From positions 186,001-250,000 of the forward strand of contig NZ_JACJVI010000002.1 of NCBI RefSeq assembly GCF_014237835.1: DNA of 64,000 bases, read 5' to 3'. Below the pieces are notes generated by a model. It saw only the letters and a list, made by a program, of their open reading frames with translations. It did no database searches and had not been told where the DNA came from. Below, one piece after another: positions 48,228-57,914 of the stretch. Made by a program: the position numbers and the translations under genes. Position 1 is the stretch's first letter; the number at the start of each line of letters is the position of its first letter. Source of the stretch: Rhizobium sp. AQ_MP (GTDB taxonomy: Bacteria > Pseudomonadota > Alphaproteobacteria > Rhizobiales > Rhizobiaceae).

Positions 48228-49252
48228 GCAGGTGCATCCTTCGGCGCAGGCCGGCTTGTTTCGCGCAGGATCAGCTCGACCGGCCAGAGTTCCTGGACAT
48301 CTGCTGCCTCACGCCCACCCAGCATCTGGAGCAGAAGGTCTGCGATGCGGGTGCCCGCCGCGCGGATCGATGAACGGGTGGTCGACAGGGATGGGGCCAT
48401 GTTTTCGGCGGTCAGATAGGGGAAGACGTCGTCATGGGCGATGACCGAAATGTCCTGGCCGATCACGAGGTTTCGCGAACGTGCGGCGCGATAGACGCCA
48501 AGTGCGGTCATCATCGAGCCGGCGACAAAAGCCGTCGGACGAGGACGCTGTTCGAGCGCCGATCTTGCAAAGCGAAAGCCGATCTCGTCGGTGAAATTGC
48601 CATGGGTCACCAGTTTCGGGTCGAATTCCACGCCGCGCTCATCGAGGGCCGCCTTGTAGCCGGCCAGGCGGTGCAGCGTGAAGGTGAGGCCCTCGCGGCC
48701 ATTGAGCAAAGCGATGCGCCGGTGGCCGAGATCCAGCAGATGTTCCGTGCTGCGGCGGACAGCTCCCTCATTGTCGATATCGAGCCAGGCATGCGGCACG
48801 TCTGTCGCTGATCGGCCATGCACGATGAAGGGCAGCTTCAACTGGTGGAGAAGGGCGATCCGGGCATCCTTCGGACGCGGCGAATGGATGACGACCGCGT
48901 CCACCCGGCGGCTCTCTGCCAGGCGCCGGTAGAGTTGCAGCTCGTCTCCAGTGTCGTGCTCTGCCATCGGCGTGATGAGAATGTCGATATCCTCGCCGCT
49001 CAGCCGGTCGGCCATGCCGCTCATGAATTCGGAAAACTGGTAGTCACCGGCCTTGGTCATGACGACGCCGATCGCACCGGCACGTCCTGTTGCCAGACGC
49101 ACGGCATTGATGTTGGGCCGGTAGCCGAGGCGGGTCGCTTCCTCCATCACCCGGGCGCGGGTCGCCTCGTTGACCTCGGGGTAGCCGCTCAAGGCACGGC
49201 TCACCGTTGTCGGCGACAATCCGATCTCTCTGGCAAATTCCTTGAGCTTCAT
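48224..49252 (-). CDS. thuR: LacI family regulator, probable ThuR
   Basis: A 342-residue LacI-type repressor with the HTH KLKEFAREIGLSPTTVSRALSGYPEVNEATR, a hinge region and a periplasmic-binding-like effector domain. ATG at 49252 is preferred over GTG at 49282 because LacI proteins start close to the first helix, though no strong ribosome site is close to it. It is divergent from thuEFGKAB, the position held by ThuR in Sinorhizobium, and should repress that operon until trehalose or a derivative is present. Confidence 0.85.
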   Translation of the reverse strand: MKLKEFAREIGLSPTTVSRALSGYPEVNEATRARVMEEATRLGYRPNINAVRLATGRAGAIGVVMTKAGDYQFSEFMSGMADRLSGEDIDILITPMAEHDTGDELQLYRRLAESRRVDAVVIHSPRPKDARIALLHQLKLPFIVHGRSATDVPHAWLDIDNEGAVRRSTEHLLDLGHRRIALLNGREGLTFTLHRLAGYKAALDERGVEFDPKLVTHGNFTDEIGFRFARSALEQRPRPTAFVAGSMMTALGVYRAARSRNLVIGQDISVIAHDDVFPYLTAENMAPSLSTTRSSIRAAGTRIADLLLQMLGGREAADVQELWPVELILRETSRPAPKDAPA

Positions 49253-49610
49253 TTCGAGTGCGCCATCCCCCGCCGGCCGCACGGGTCTCTGTGGCCCGTG
49301 TCTACCCGCATGCGCTTATCCCATGGCCGAACCGGATCTGGCAAGATTCGTTCTCAAAGCTCCAAAGCGATTACAAAATTCGCGTATGCCGATGAGATGA
49401 TACGCGCCCTGCTTTTGGCATGGTTGCTCATTGTCCACATGAAGCAACCGAAGGTAATCTAAATATTTCAATAGGATGATTGCATATTTCTGCTTTTGGC
49501 AGAATCTGGTTTGACACCTCCGGATTTCTTTGCCAGCTTTCCTGAACCAAACCGTTTTCAAATTTGTTGGGAGAGCGAACGGATTGGCTGTTTATCGGGA
49601 GGAGATATCC
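49253..49610. promoter_or_regulatory. thuR-thuE intergenic region with repeats
   Basis: This 358-base gap has no gene but several repeats. CTGCTTTTGGCA occurs twice as a perfect direct repeat (49409-49420 and 49490-49501). CGCGTAT and ATACGCG form a perfect inverted repeat around 12 bases (49381-49406). GGTTGCT-CAT and ATG-AAGCAACC form a longer one (49422-49449). TTGACA at 49511-49516 is a possible -35 element for thuE, with no clear -10. One or more repeats are probably ThuR sites. Confidence 0.55.
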
Positions 49611-50870
49611 ATGAAGACTTTTTTGACTGCCGCGCTCATTGCTGCCACCGCACTGTGCGGAACGGCTCAAGCCGCGGAGATTGCCGTTGCCGCCAATTCG
49701 ACCGGCAAGAACCTCGATTTCCTGCGCAAGATGTTCTCTGAATTCGAGGAGAAGACAGGCCACAAGGTGTCGCTTGTCACCATGCCGCCGTCGAGCTCCG
49801 AGCAGTTCGCGCAGTACCGCCTTTGGCTTGCAGCCGGAAACACCGATGTCGACGTCTACCAGACCGACGTCATCTGGGCGCCGCAGTTGGCGGATCAGTT
49901 CGTCGATCTGAAGGAGGCAGCAAGCGACGTCGTCGACCAGTTCTTCCCCTCCATCATCGAATCCCAGACCGTCGATGGTCGCCTGGTGGCTATGCCGATG
50001 TTCACCGATGCGCCGGCACTCTTCTATCGCAAGGACCTGCTCGAGAAGCACGGCAAGGAAGTGCCGAAGACTTGGGCCGACATGGCGGCAGTTGCCAAGG
50101 AAATTCAGGACAAGGAGCGCGAGGGCGGCCAGAAGGACCTGTGGGGCTTTGTCTTCCAGGCCAATGCCTATGAAGGCCTCACCTGCAATGCGCTCGAATG
50201 GATCAAGTCTTCCGGCGGCGGTCAGATTGTTGAGCCTGACGGTACGATCTCGGTCAACAACGAAAAGGCGGCGGCAGCGCTCGAACAAGCGAAGTCCTGG
50301 ATCGGCACCATCTCGCCTCCCGGCGTGCTTGCCTATCAGGAAGAGGAGGCCCGCGGAGTCTGGCAGACCGGCAATTCCGTCTTCATGCGCAACTGGCCTT
50401 ACGCCTATGCGCTGGGGAATGGCGAGGACAGTGCCGTCAAGGGCAAGTTCGAGGTGACGACGCTGCCGGTTGCAGCCGCAGGCGACAAGCCGTCCTCGAC
50501 ACTCGGCGGCTGGAACCTGGCCGTCTCCAAGTATTCCGACGAGCAGGAAGCAGCGATCGAACTCGTCAAGTTCCTGACCTCGCCGGAATCCCAGAAGCGT
50601 CGCGCGATCGAGCAATCGCAGTTGCCGACCTTGCAGGCGCTTTATGACGATCCGGAGATCGCTGAGGCGCATCCCTTCATGCCGCAGTGGAAGCCGATCT
50701 TCCAGGATGCGGTGCCGCGTCCGTCGGCCACCACGAAGGTGAAGTACAACGAGGTCTCCTCGCGCTTCTGGGGGGCTGTGCACAACACGCTTTCGGGCTC
50801 CGGTACGGCGGCCGAAAACCTCGAACTGCTCGAGATCGAGCTGAACGAAGTTATGGGCAACGGCTGGTGA
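49611..50870 (+). CDS. thuE: Trehalose/maltose-type ABC transporter substrate-binding protein
   Basis: A 419-residue periplasmic binding protein (family 1, MalE-like) with a signal peptide (KTFLTAALIAATALCGTAQA, cleaved before AEIAVAANS). Segments such as FRKMFSEFEEKTGHKVSLV-type start, YQTDVIWAPQLADQFVDL and MFTDAPALFYRKDLL are typical of disaccharide binders. ATG at 49611 follows GGAGGAG; the frame is open further upstream. First gene of the thu operon. Confidence 0.91.
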   Translation: MKTFLTAALIAATALCGTAQAAEIAVAANSTGKNLDFLRKMFSEFEEKTGHKVSLVTMPPSSSEQFAQYRLWLAAGNTDVDVYQTDVIWAPQLADQFVDLKEAASDVVDQFFPSIIESQTVDGRLVAMPMFTDAPALFYRKDLLEKHGKEVPKTWADMAAVAKEIQDKEREGGQKDLWGFVFQANAYEGLTCNALEWIKSSGGGQIVEPDGTISVNNEKAAAALEQAKSWIGTISPPGVLAYQEEEARGVWQTGNSVFMRNWPYAYALGNGEDSAVKGKFEVTTLPVAAAGDKPSSTLGGWNLAVSKYSDEQEAAIELVKFLTSPESQKRRAIEQSQLPTLQALYDDPEIAEAHPFMPQWKPIFQDAVPRPSATTKVKYNEVSSRFWGAVHNTLSGSGTAAENLELLEIELNEVMGNGW

Positions 50871-50930
50871 CCGCGCTGCCGGGCGGACATTCAGCCGCCC
50901 GGCTTCCCGCCACCTGATGGAGGACAGCCC

Positions 50931-51917
50931 ATGACCGAACTCAGCCTGCAAGGCGCCGTCCGGCAACCGCCGCCTAAGGCCGTGCCCGGCTCCGACCTTA
51001 GCGCCCAGCGCACCCGCTCTGCCTGGATCTTTCTCGCCCCCACGCTTCTTGTTCTTGCGATGGTCGCCGGTTGGCCACTCATCCGGACAATCTATTTCAG
51101 CTTCACCAACGCCACCCTCAACAATCTCGAAGATGCCGAATTCATCGGCTTTTCGAACTACCTGACCTGGATCACGCTGCAGAGCGGCCGCACCGTCTGG
51201 CGCGGACTGCTCGTCGATCCGGCCTGGTGGGGCGCGGTGTGGAATACGCTGCGCTTCACCCTGATCTCGGTTTCGATCGAAACGGTGCTCGGTCTCGTGG
51301 TTGCGCTGGTGCTGAACGCCAATTTTCGCGGGCGGGGCATCGTGCGGGCAGCGATCCTGATCCCCTGGGCGATCCCGACGATCGTCTCGGCCAAGATGTG
51401 GGCCTGGATGCTGAACGACCAGTTCGGCATTCTCAACGACATCTTCCTTAATCTTGGTCTGATCAGCCAGAAGATCGCCTGGACGGCCAATCCCGATACG
51501 GCAATGGTCGCCGTTCTGATCGTCGATGTCTGGAAGACGACGCCTTTCATGGCGCTTCTCATTCTCGCCGGCCTGCAGATGGTGCCGCAGGATATCTACG
51601 AGGCGGCGAAGATCGACGGCGTCCATCCGGTCAAGGTGTTCTGGCGGATCACGCTGCCGCTCATTCGTCCGGCACTGATGGTTGCGGTGATCTTCCGCAT
51701 GCTCGACGCGCTGCGCATCTTCGACCTCATCTACGTGCTGACGCCGAACAACTCCCAGACCAAGACCATGTCGGTCATGGCGCGCGAGAACCTGTTCGAG
51801 TTCGACAAGTTCGCCTATGGGGCAGCGGCCTCGACAATGCTGTTCCTGATCATCGCCTCGATCACGGTTCTCTACATCGTCTTCGGGCGGGTCAACCTTT
51901 CGGGAGGGGATCGCTGA
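50931..51917 (+). CDS. thuF: Sugar ABC transporter permease
   Basis: A 328-residue MalF-type permease with six membrane segments and the EAA loop EAAKIDGVHPVKVFWRITLPLIRP, which contacts the ATPase. ATG at 50931 follows TGGAGGA. Its stop overlaps the thuG start by one base (TGATG). It forms the import channel with ThuG. Confidence 0.92.
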   Translation: MTELSLQGAVRQPPPKAVPGSDLSAQRTRSAWIFLAPTLLVLAMVAGWPLIRTIYFSFTNATLNNLEDAEFIGFSNYLTWITLQSGRTVWRGLLVDPAWWGAVWNTLRFTLISVSIETVLGLVVALVLNANFRGRGIVRAAILIPWAIPTIVSAKMWAWMLNDQFGILNDIFLNLGLISQKIAWTANPDTAMVAVLIVDVWKTTPFMALLILAGLQMVPQDIYEAAKIDGVHPVKVFWRITLPLIRPALMVAVIFRMLDALRIFDLIYVLTPNNSQTKTMSVMARENLFEFDKFAYGAAASTMLFLIIASITVLYIVFGRVNLSGGDR

Positions 51918-52744
51918 TGCCAACTGTCCTGAAACAGGGTCTGTTCTACCTGCTCGTCACCGTCATCGTCGTGATTGCAGTTTTCCCCTTCTACTATGCC
52001 ATCATCACAAGTCTGAAGCCGGGCAGTTCGCTGTTCGATGTCAGCTACTGGCCGAAGGTGGTCACCTTCTCGAACTATGAGAGCGTGCTGTCGCGCGGCA
52101 GCTTCCTGCGCAATCTCGGCAATTCGGTCATGATCGCCAGCATCGTGGTGGCCATCTCTCTGCTGCTGGCGGTCACCGCGTCCTATGCGCTGGCACGCGT
52201 GCGGTTTCGGGGCAGGGGGCTTTTGCTACTCACCATCCTCAGTGTCTCGATGTTTCCGCAGATTGCGGTCCTCGCCGGCCTGTTCGAGCTCATCCGCTTC
52301 GTCGGTATCTTCAACACGCCGTTTGCGCTGATCTTCTCCTACATGATCTTTACGCTGCCGTTCACCGTCTGGGTGCTGACGACTTTCATGCGCGACCTGC
52401 CGATCGAGATCGAGGAGGCGGCGATCGTCGATGGCGCCTCATCCTTCGTCATCGTCACCCAGGTATTCATGCCGTTGATGTGGCCGGCCTTGGTCACGAC
52501 GGGGCTGCTCGCCTTCATCGCTGCGTGGAACGAGTTCCTGTTTGCACTCACCTTCACCTCGTCGAACAGCCAGCGGACGGTGCCGGTCGCCATCGCGCTG
52601 CTTTCCGGCGACAGTCAGTTTGAAATCCCCTGGGGCAGCATCATGGCGGCCTCGGTCATCGTCACAGTTCCGCTGGTCGTGCTCGTCTTGATCTTCCAGC
52701 GGCGGATCATCTCCGGCCTCACTGCCGGCGGCGTCAAGGGATAG
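51917..52744 (+). CDS. thuG: Sugar ABC transporter permease
   Basis: A 275-residue MalG-type permease with six membrane segments and the EAA loop EEAAIVDGASSFVIVTQVFMPLMWP. It is translationally coupled to thuF, and thuK follows after 11 bases. Typical length for the family. Confidence 0.92.
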   Translation: MPTVLKQGLFYLLVTVIVVIAVFPFYYAIITSLKPGSSLFDVSYWPKVVTFSNYESVLSRGSFLRNLGNSVMIASIVVAISLLLAVTASYALARVRFRGRGLLLLTILSVSMFPQIAVLAGLFELIRFVGIFNTPFALIFSYMIFTLPFTVWVLTTFMRDLPIEIEEAAIVDGASSFVIVTQVFMPLMWPALVTTGLLAFIAAWNEFLFALTFTSSNSQRTVPVAIALLSGDSQFEIPWGSIMAASVIVTVPLVVLVLIFQRRIISGLTAGGVKG

Positions 52745-52755
52745 GAGGAAAACCC

Positions 52756-53781
52756 ATGGCCCATATCCAGCTCACCGATATCCGCAAGTCCTTTGGTGCC
52801 CTCGAGGTCATCAAGGGTGTCGACATGGAAATCCGCTCCGGCGAGTTCATGGTCTTTGTCGGTCCCTCCGGATGCGGCAAGTCCACGCTCTTAAGGCTCA
52901 TCGCAGGGCTTGAAGACATCAGCTATGGCACGCTCGCTTTCGACGGCCAGGTCATGAACCAGCTGGCGCCGGCCAAGCGGGGCATCGCCATGGTCTTTCA
53001 GTCCTATGCGCTCTATCCGCACATGACCGTCTTCGACAACATGGCCTTCGGCATGAAACTCGCCGGCCAGGACAAGGCCGAGCGCGATCGACGGGTGCGC
53101 GAGGCAGCCGACATGCTGCAGCTTACCCCCTATCTCGAACGGCTGCCGCGTCAGCTTTCCGGCGGTCAGCGCCAGCGTGTGGCGATCGGTCGCGCCATCG
53201 TTCGAGATCCTCGCGTGTTTCTCTTTGATGAACCGCTTTCCAACCTCGATGCGGCGCTTCGCGTCGCCACCCGTCTCGAAATCGCCAAGCTTCACCGTAG
53301 CATGCACAACACCACGATGATCTATGTGACTCACGACCAGGTGGAGGCCATGACGCTTGCGGACCGGATCTGCGTGCTGCGCGACGGCGTTGTCGAGCAG
53401 ATCGGAACGCCACTCGAACTCTACGAAAGCCCGAACTCTCTCTTCGTTGCAGGGTTCATAGGCTCGCCGAAGATGAATTTTCTCGATGGCCGCTTTTCCG
53501 AGCCGCACGGTGCCCATACGATCGGCATTCGCGCGGAGCATCTGGCCATTGGGGCGGACGGACGCTGGCAGGGTTCCGTCGTGCATTCCGAGATGCTGGG
53601 CTCGGATAGTTATGTCTATGTCGATATCGGCAGCGCCGAGCCGCTTGTCGTCCGGCAGGAGGGGACGGCAACCCTTCGCCCGGGCGAAACAGTTGGCGTG
53701 TCACCGCTCGACCATGAACTACACCGTTTCGACCGCGATGGCCGCGCCATCGGCCGCGGCCTGATGAAGGGCGCTGCCTGA
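52756..53781 (+). CDS. thuK: Sugar ABC transporter ATP-binding protein
   Basis: A 341-residue MalK-type ATPase: Walker [10 protein letters not shown], the [14 protein letters not shown] signature, Walker [14 protein letters not shown], the switch histidine in THDQVEAM, and a C-terminal regulatory TOBE-like domain. It powers ThuEFG. The presence of the regulatory domain leaves open exchange with other sugar importers, as known for rhizobial MalK proteins. Confidence 0.93.
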   Translation: MAHIQLTDIRKSFGALEVIKGVDMEIRSGEFMVFVGPSGCGKSTLLRLIAGLEDISYGTLAFDGQVMNQLAPAKRGIAMVFQSYALYPHMTVFDNMAFGMKLAGQDKAERDRRVREAADMLQLTPYLERLPRQLSGGQRQRVAIGRAIVRDPRVFLFDEPLSNLDAALRVATRLEIAKLHRSMHNTTMIYVTHDQVEAMTLADRICVLRDGVVEQIGTPLELYESPNSLFVAGFIGSPKMNFLDGRFSEPHGAHTIGIRAEHLAIGADGRWQGSVVHSEMLGSDSYVYVDIGSAEPLVVRQEGTATLRPGETVGVSPLDHELHRFDRDGRAIGRGLMKGAA

Positions 53782-53839
53782 GCGCCACCAACGAGATGCG
53801 GCTCCCCATGGCGGGGCGCCGAAACCAAGGAGAATGCAC

Positions 53840-54625
53840 GTGACGATCAGAACGGTTGTCTGGGGTGAAAACATTCATGAGCGCGAAAACGCCATCGTCC
53901 GCGGGATCTATCCCGATGGCATGCATGCGACGATTGCTGCTGCGCTCAACAAGGATTCCGAGATCGAGGCGACGACCGCGACGCTACAGGAGCCGGAACA
54001 TGGCCTGCCCATGGACCGCCTGGCCGAGACGGACGTGCTCGTCTGGTGGGGCCACAAGGCGCATGGCGAGGTGTCAGACGAGATCGTCGAGCGGGTCGCC
54101 AGACGCGTCTGGGAAGGCATGGGCCTTCTCGTCCTGCATTCCGGACATTTCGCCAAGCCCTTCAAGCGGCTGATGGGTACGCCCTGCGCACTGAAATGGC
54201 GTGAGGCGGGCGAGCGCGAGCGGATCTGGACGGTCAATCCGGGCCATCCGATCGCGGCTGGCATCCCGGAGAATTTCGTGCTTGAAAACGAAGAAATGTA
54301 CGGCGAGTTCTTCTCCGTTCCGGAGCCGCTGGAGACGGTCTTCATCTCCTGGTTTGCCGGTGGCGAGATCTTCCGCTCGGGTCTCACCTGGCGTCGTGGT
54401 GCTGGCAACATCTTCTATTTCCGTCCCGGCCACGAGACCTATCCGACCTACCACGATGCGAATGTCCAGCAGGTCATCCGCAACGGCGTGAAGTGGGCCT
54501 ACAATCCGATGCCGCGCTATTCGGCCGTGCATGATGCGCCGAATGTCCCGGTCGAGAATGCGCTGGAGCCGATCACCGAGCGCGGACCACGTCTGCACCA
54601 GGCCGGCGAGGAAGGCTACAAATGA
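53840..54625 (+). CDS. thuA: Trehalose utilisation protein ThuA
   Basis: A 261-residue ThuA-family protein with a glutamine-amidotransferase-like fold ([21 protein letters not shown], then [19 protein letters not shown]). In Sinorhizobium ThuA with ThuB converts trehalose and related disaccharides to 3-keto derivatives. GTG at 53840 is chosen because AAGGAGA is six bases before it; ATG at 53834 is too close to that site. Its stop overlaps the thuB start by four bases. Confidence 0.92.
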   Translation: MTIRTVVWGENIHERENAIVRGIYPDGMHATIAAALNKDSEIEATTATLQEPEHGLPMDRLAETDVLVWWGHKAHGEVSDEIVERVARRVWEGMGLLVLHSGHFAKPFKRLMGTPCALKWREAGERERIWTVNPGHPIAAGIPENFVLENEEMYGEFFSVPEPLETVFISWFAGGEIFRSGLTWRRGAGNIFYFRPGHETYPTYHDANVQQVIRNGVKWAYNPMPRYSAVHDAPNVPVENALEPITERGPRLHQAGEEGYK

Positions 54626-55680
54626 GTGCGTCTCCCATTCGTCTCCTGATCCTCGGGACCGGCGGCATGGCCAATACCCATGCCATGAATTTTTCGACGA
54701 TTACCGACGTGCAGCTTGTCGCGGCGGTGGATCTCGACATGGCGACGGTGCGCGCCTTTGCGGCTCGGCACAACATTCCCAACACATTCACTTCGCTCGA
54801 CGAGGCAATCGCCTGGGGTGAGTTCGACGCCGTCACCAACGTCACGCCCGATCGCGTGCACCATCCGACAACGCTCAAGCTGCTTGCAGCGGGCAAGCAT
54901 GTGATGTGCGAGAAGCCGCTGGCCGAGAACTATGCCAAGGCCGACGAAATGGCGACTGCGGCGGAAAGCTCCGGCCTCGTCAACATGGTCAACCTGACCT
55001 ATCGCAATGTGGCGCAGGTGCAAAAGGCCCGGCAGATGGTGCTGGCCGGCGAGATCGGCAAGGTCCGCCATATCGAGGCCTCCTATCTGCAGAGCTGGCT
55101 CGTTTCCAAAGCCTGGGGGGACTGGGCAACCGAAAGCCAGTGGCTATGGCGCCTGTCGACAAAGCACGGATCGAACGGCGTGCTTGGCGATGTCGGCATC
55201 CATATCCTCGACTTCGTCGGCTATGGCGCGGTGACCGAGATCGACCATGTCTTCGCCCGGATGAAGGCCTTCGAGAAGGCGCCGGGCAACAAGATCGGCG
55301 AATATGATCTCGACGCCAATGACAGCTTCACCATGACCGCCGAATTCACCAACGGGGCCATGGGTGTCATTCATGCAAGCCGCTGGGCGACGGGCCACCT
55401 CAACGAGCTCAGGCTTCGTGTGCATGGCGACAAGGGCGCGCTTGAGGTTATCCACCGCCTCGACGGTTCAAGCCTTCGGGCCTGCCTGCAGGAAGATGTC
55501 GAAAAGGCCGTCTGGCGCGAGATCGAGGTCGATCCGGTCGAGACGAACTACCAGAAGTTCATCACTGCGATCCGCTCCGGCTACATGCAGGAGCCGAGCT
55601 TCCGGCATGCCGCCAACCTGCAGAAAATCCTCGATCTTGCCATGCTGACCGAGGTCGAGCGGCGCGAACTCGTCGTCTGA
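54622..55680 (+). CDS. thuB: Gfo/Idh/MocA dehydrogenase ThuB
   Basis: A 352-residue NAD(P)-dependent oxidoreductase: Rossmann start [17 protein letters not shown], the [15 protein letters not shown] motif with the catalytic EKP lysine, and a C-terminal Gfo/Idh domain. With ThuA it oxidises the C3 hydroxyl of the imported disaccharide. It is the last gene of the thu operon and is followed by a strong terminator. Confidence 0.92.
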   Translation: MSASPIRLLILGTGGMANTHAMNFSTITDVQLVAAVDLDMATVRAFAARHNIPNTFTSLDEAIAWGEFDAVTNVTPDRVHHPTTLKLLAAGKHVMCEKPLAENYAKADEMATAAESSGLVNMVNLTYRNVAQVQKARQMVLAGEIGKVRHIEASYLQSWLVSKAWGDWATESQWLWRLSTKHGSNGVLGDVGIHILDFVGYGAVTEIDHVFARMKAFEKAPGNKIGEYDLDANDSFTMTAEFTNGAMGVIHASRWATGHLNELRLRVHGDKGALEVIHRLDGSSLRACLQEDVEKAVWREIEVDPVETNYQKFITAIRSGYMQEPSFRHAANLQKILDLAMLTEVERRELVV

Positions 55681-55699
55681 TATCGGATTCCGAAACGGA

Positions 55700-55731
55700 A
55701 AACGCCGCCCGAGGAGGTTCGGGCGGCGTTT
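55700..55731. terminator. Terminator between thuB and iolG
   Basis: AAACGCCGCCCGA and TCGGGCGGCGTTT form a perfect 13-base stem with loop GGAGGT, 19 bases after thuB. A-rich and T-containing flanks let it serve the convergent iolG transcript too. Confidence 0.9.
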
Positions 55732-55776
55732 CCATTCTGCGCCGGTCTCATCGACCAGCGCGGGAGCTTGTCGTCA

Positions 55777-56772
55777 TCAGTACGTGACGGTGACGGCAGA
55801 CTTGTCCTTGGCCGACTTGACCGCGGCTTCTGCAAGCGCCAACGCGATCAGGCCGTCTTCGGCGGACGGCGCCATCGGCGTGCCGTTGTCGAGCGCGTCG
55901 ATGAAGGCGGAGATTTCAGCGGCATAGGCTGCCGTGTAGCGGGTCATGAAGAAGTCGTGCAGCGGCGGGCGGGTATAGCCGTCCTTGTTGGCGACCTCGA
56001 TCGAGACCGGGCGCTGGTTTTCGGCCGATACCGAGCCGAGTGAGCCATGCACTTCGATGCGCTGGTCGTAGCCATAGGAGGCACGGCGGGAGTTGGAGAT
56101 GATCGCCTGGCGGCCGCTCTTCGTCGTCAAAATCAGCGAGGCGCTGTCGTAATCGCCGAGTTCGCCGATCTTCGGATCGACGAGAACGGAGGCTGAGGCC
56201 TGGACCGTCTCGATTTCTTCGCCGAGCAGGAAGCGGGCCATGTCGAAGTCATGGATGGTCATGTCGCGGAAGATGCCGCCGGAGACCTTGATGTATTCGG
56301 CAGGCGGTGCGCCCGGGTCGCGGCTGGTGATGGTCACCATCTCGACCTTGCCGATCGAGCCCTTGTCGATCTCCTTGCGCACGGCCTGGAAATGCGGGTC
56401 GAAGCGGCGGTTGAAGCCGAGCATGACCTTGCCGCCGACAGCGCGGACGGTCTCGAGGCAGGCCTTGGCCCTCGCAACATCCAGATCGATCGGCTTTTCG
56501 CAGAAGATCGCCTTGCCAGCCTTGGCGAAGCGTTCGATCAGGTCTGCATGGGTGTTGGTCGGCGTGCAGATGATGACGGCGTCGATGTCCTTGTCGGCCT
56601 CGATCTCCTCGATCGTCTTTACCGCGCAGCCGGTCTGTGCCGCGATGGCATTTGCAGCCTCGGCAAAGGCATCGGCAACCGCGACGAGTTTCGCGCGCTT
56701 GTCCTCGGCAATGGCTTTCGCGTGGACCTTGCCGATGCGGCCGGCGCCCAAGAGTGCCAGTCTCGTGACCAT
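55777..56772 (-). CDS. iolG: Inositol 2-dehydrogenase
   Basis: A 331-residue Gfo/Idh/MocA enzyme that oxidises myo-inositol to scyllo-inosose. It has the Rossmann motif LALLGAGRIGKVHAKAI, the EKPIDLDVARAKA lysine motif, and the GGIFRDMTIHDFDMARFLLGE segment with the catalytic Asp/His pair. ATG at 56772 lies eight bases after GGGAGGA; the ATG at 56778 is too close to it. It is divergent from iolR-iolCDE-iolB. In rhizobia the gene is also called idhA. Confidence 0.92.
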   Translation of the reverse strand: MVTRLALLGAGRIGKVHAKAIAEDKRAKLVAVADAFAEAANAIAAQTGCAVKTIEEIEADKDIDAVIICTPTNTHADLIERFAKAGKAIFCEKPIDLDVARAKACLETVRAVGGKVMLGFNRRFDPHFQAVRKEIDKGSIGKVEMVTITSRDPGAPPAEYIKVSGGIFRDMTIHDFDMARFLLGEEIETVQASASVLVDPKIGELGDYDSASLILTTKSGRQAIISNSRRASYGYDQRIEVHGSLGSVSAENQRPVSIEVANKDGYTRPPLHDFFMTRYTAAYAAEISAFIDALDNGTPMAPSAEDGLIALALAEAAVKSAKDKSAVTVTY

Positions 56773-56894
56773 GTTCATTTCCTCCCTATGCGCCGTGGTC
56801 CCTCGTTGAAGGGTGGCGATTGTGATGTGCTTGGTGCCCCCTGGGGATCCACCCTGACCGGGGTTCCATTTACTACTGGCAAATGCCGTGTTTT

Positions 56895-56919
56895 GGAATA
56901 TATGTTCTATTTTGCTAGA
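56895..56919. promoter_or_regulatory. Candidate IolR site between iolG and iolR
   Basis: GGAA-N6-TTCT (56895-56908) is one base off the GGAA-N6-TTCC palindrome described for rhizobial IolR. It overlaps TTCTA-N5-CTAGA (56905-56919), which resembles the repeat found before iolC. The site is 123 bases from the iolG start and 58 from iolR. Confidence 0.55.
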
Positions 56920-56976
56920 TAATGACAGGGTTCATGTCAAGCGCGACGGTGCGCTTGATGATGGAGGGGAGACGGC

Positions 56977-57795
56977 ATGAGCGAGAGCGGCGGACCGCAG
57001 ACGGTCAAGGCCTTCGAAGATCGTCTGTTGGAGGTTTCCGGAAGCCTGCCGAAGCGGTTGAAGCAATGCGCCGATTATGTCGCGGCCAACAAGGACCGCA
57101 TCGCCGTTTCCACGGTTGCCGAGATGGCGGAGGGTGCGGGCGTTCAGCCCTCTGCCTTCATGCGCTTCTGCCAAATCATGGGGTTCTCGGGTTTTTCCGA
57201 GATGCAGAAGCTGTTTCGCGAAAGTTTCGTCGGCGGTTGGCCTGACTACACCACGCGTCTTCAGCATTTGCGAGAAAAGGCGGAGGGCTCGCCGTCGGCG
57301 CTTCTCGCCGAATTCGTCGAGGCAGGGCGGCTTTCACTCGAGAATCTGGTGAAAACCGTAGACCCCCAAGCCATGGAAGCAGCGGTCAGACAGCTATCCG
57401 CCGCGCGCATGATCCATATCATCGGCCTTCGCAGATCTTTCCCGGTCGCGAGCTACATGGCCTATGCCTTCGAGAAGATGGGCGTTCCTGCCATGCTGCA
57501 TAGCGTCGTCGGTCGGCTCGACAACCATCATGCCATCCGTGAGGGTGACGCGCTGCTTGCCGTAACATTCTCACCCTATTCCGACGAAACGCTGGAGCTG
57601 GTCGAGCGGGTCCGGGCCCGCGGTGTTCCGGTCGTTGCGGTCACCGATACGGTCGTCAGCCCGCTCAGGCGGATGGGGGCCACGTTGCTTTCCGTTTCCG
57701 AAGTCGATTTCGGTGCTTTCCGCTCCCTCTCGGCCACGCTCTGTCTGGCAATCACGCTTGCTGTCGCCGTGGGCACGGCACGGCAAGACGACTGA
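56977..57795 (+). CDS. iolR: RpiR family regulator of inositol genes
   Basis: A 272-residue RpiR-type regulator with an N-terminal HTH (TVAEMAEGAGVQPSAFMRFCQIMGFSGFSEMQKLF) and a C-terminal SIS domain (MIHIIGLRRSFPVASYMAYAFEKM, then VTFSPYSDETLELVERV). The SIS domain should bind a phosphorylated inositol catabolite such as 2-keto-5-deoxygluconate 6-phosphate and release repression. ATG at 56977 follows GGAGGGGAG. Rhizobial IolR is of this family, unlike the DeoR-type IolR of Bacillus. Confidence 0.88.
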   Translation: MSESGGPQTVKAFEDRLLEVSGSLPKRLKQCADYVAANKDRIAVSTVAEMAEGAGVQPSAFMRFCQIMGFSGFSEMQKLFRESFVGGWPDYTTRLQHLREKAEGSPSALLAEFVEAGRLSLENLVKTVDPQAMEAAVRQLSAARMIHIIGLRRSFPVASYMAYAFEKMGVPAMLHSVVGRLDNHHAIREGDALLAVTFSPYSDETLELVERVRARGVPVVAVTDTVVSPLRRMGATLLSVSEVDFGAFRSLSATLCLAITLAVAVGTARQDD

Positions 57796-57807
57796 ATGTC
57801 CGTATTG

Positions 57808-57828
57808 AAATTCTAAAAAATAGAATTT
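57808..57828. promoter_or_regulatory. Perfect palindrome between iolR and iolC
   Basis: AAATTCTA and TAGAATTT are perfect 8-base arms around AAAAA. The site lies 12 bases after the iolR stop and 86 before iolC, and is probably an IolR operator controlling iolCDE-iolB separately from iolR. Confidence 0.65.
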
Positions 57829-57914
57829 ATAGTCCATTTCATGAATGGCTGTTCCAATGCAGGGGGCGGTCGCGAGGCGGGGCGTCAGATCCCGCATCAC
57901 AGGGAGGACACTGC

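Noticed and set aside
49428..51923. 831-codon minus-strand open frame opposite thuE-thuF
   Set aside because: Shadow frame across two confident genes and a promoter region. The composition (Asp/Arg/His-rich) is that of an antisense GC-rich frame.
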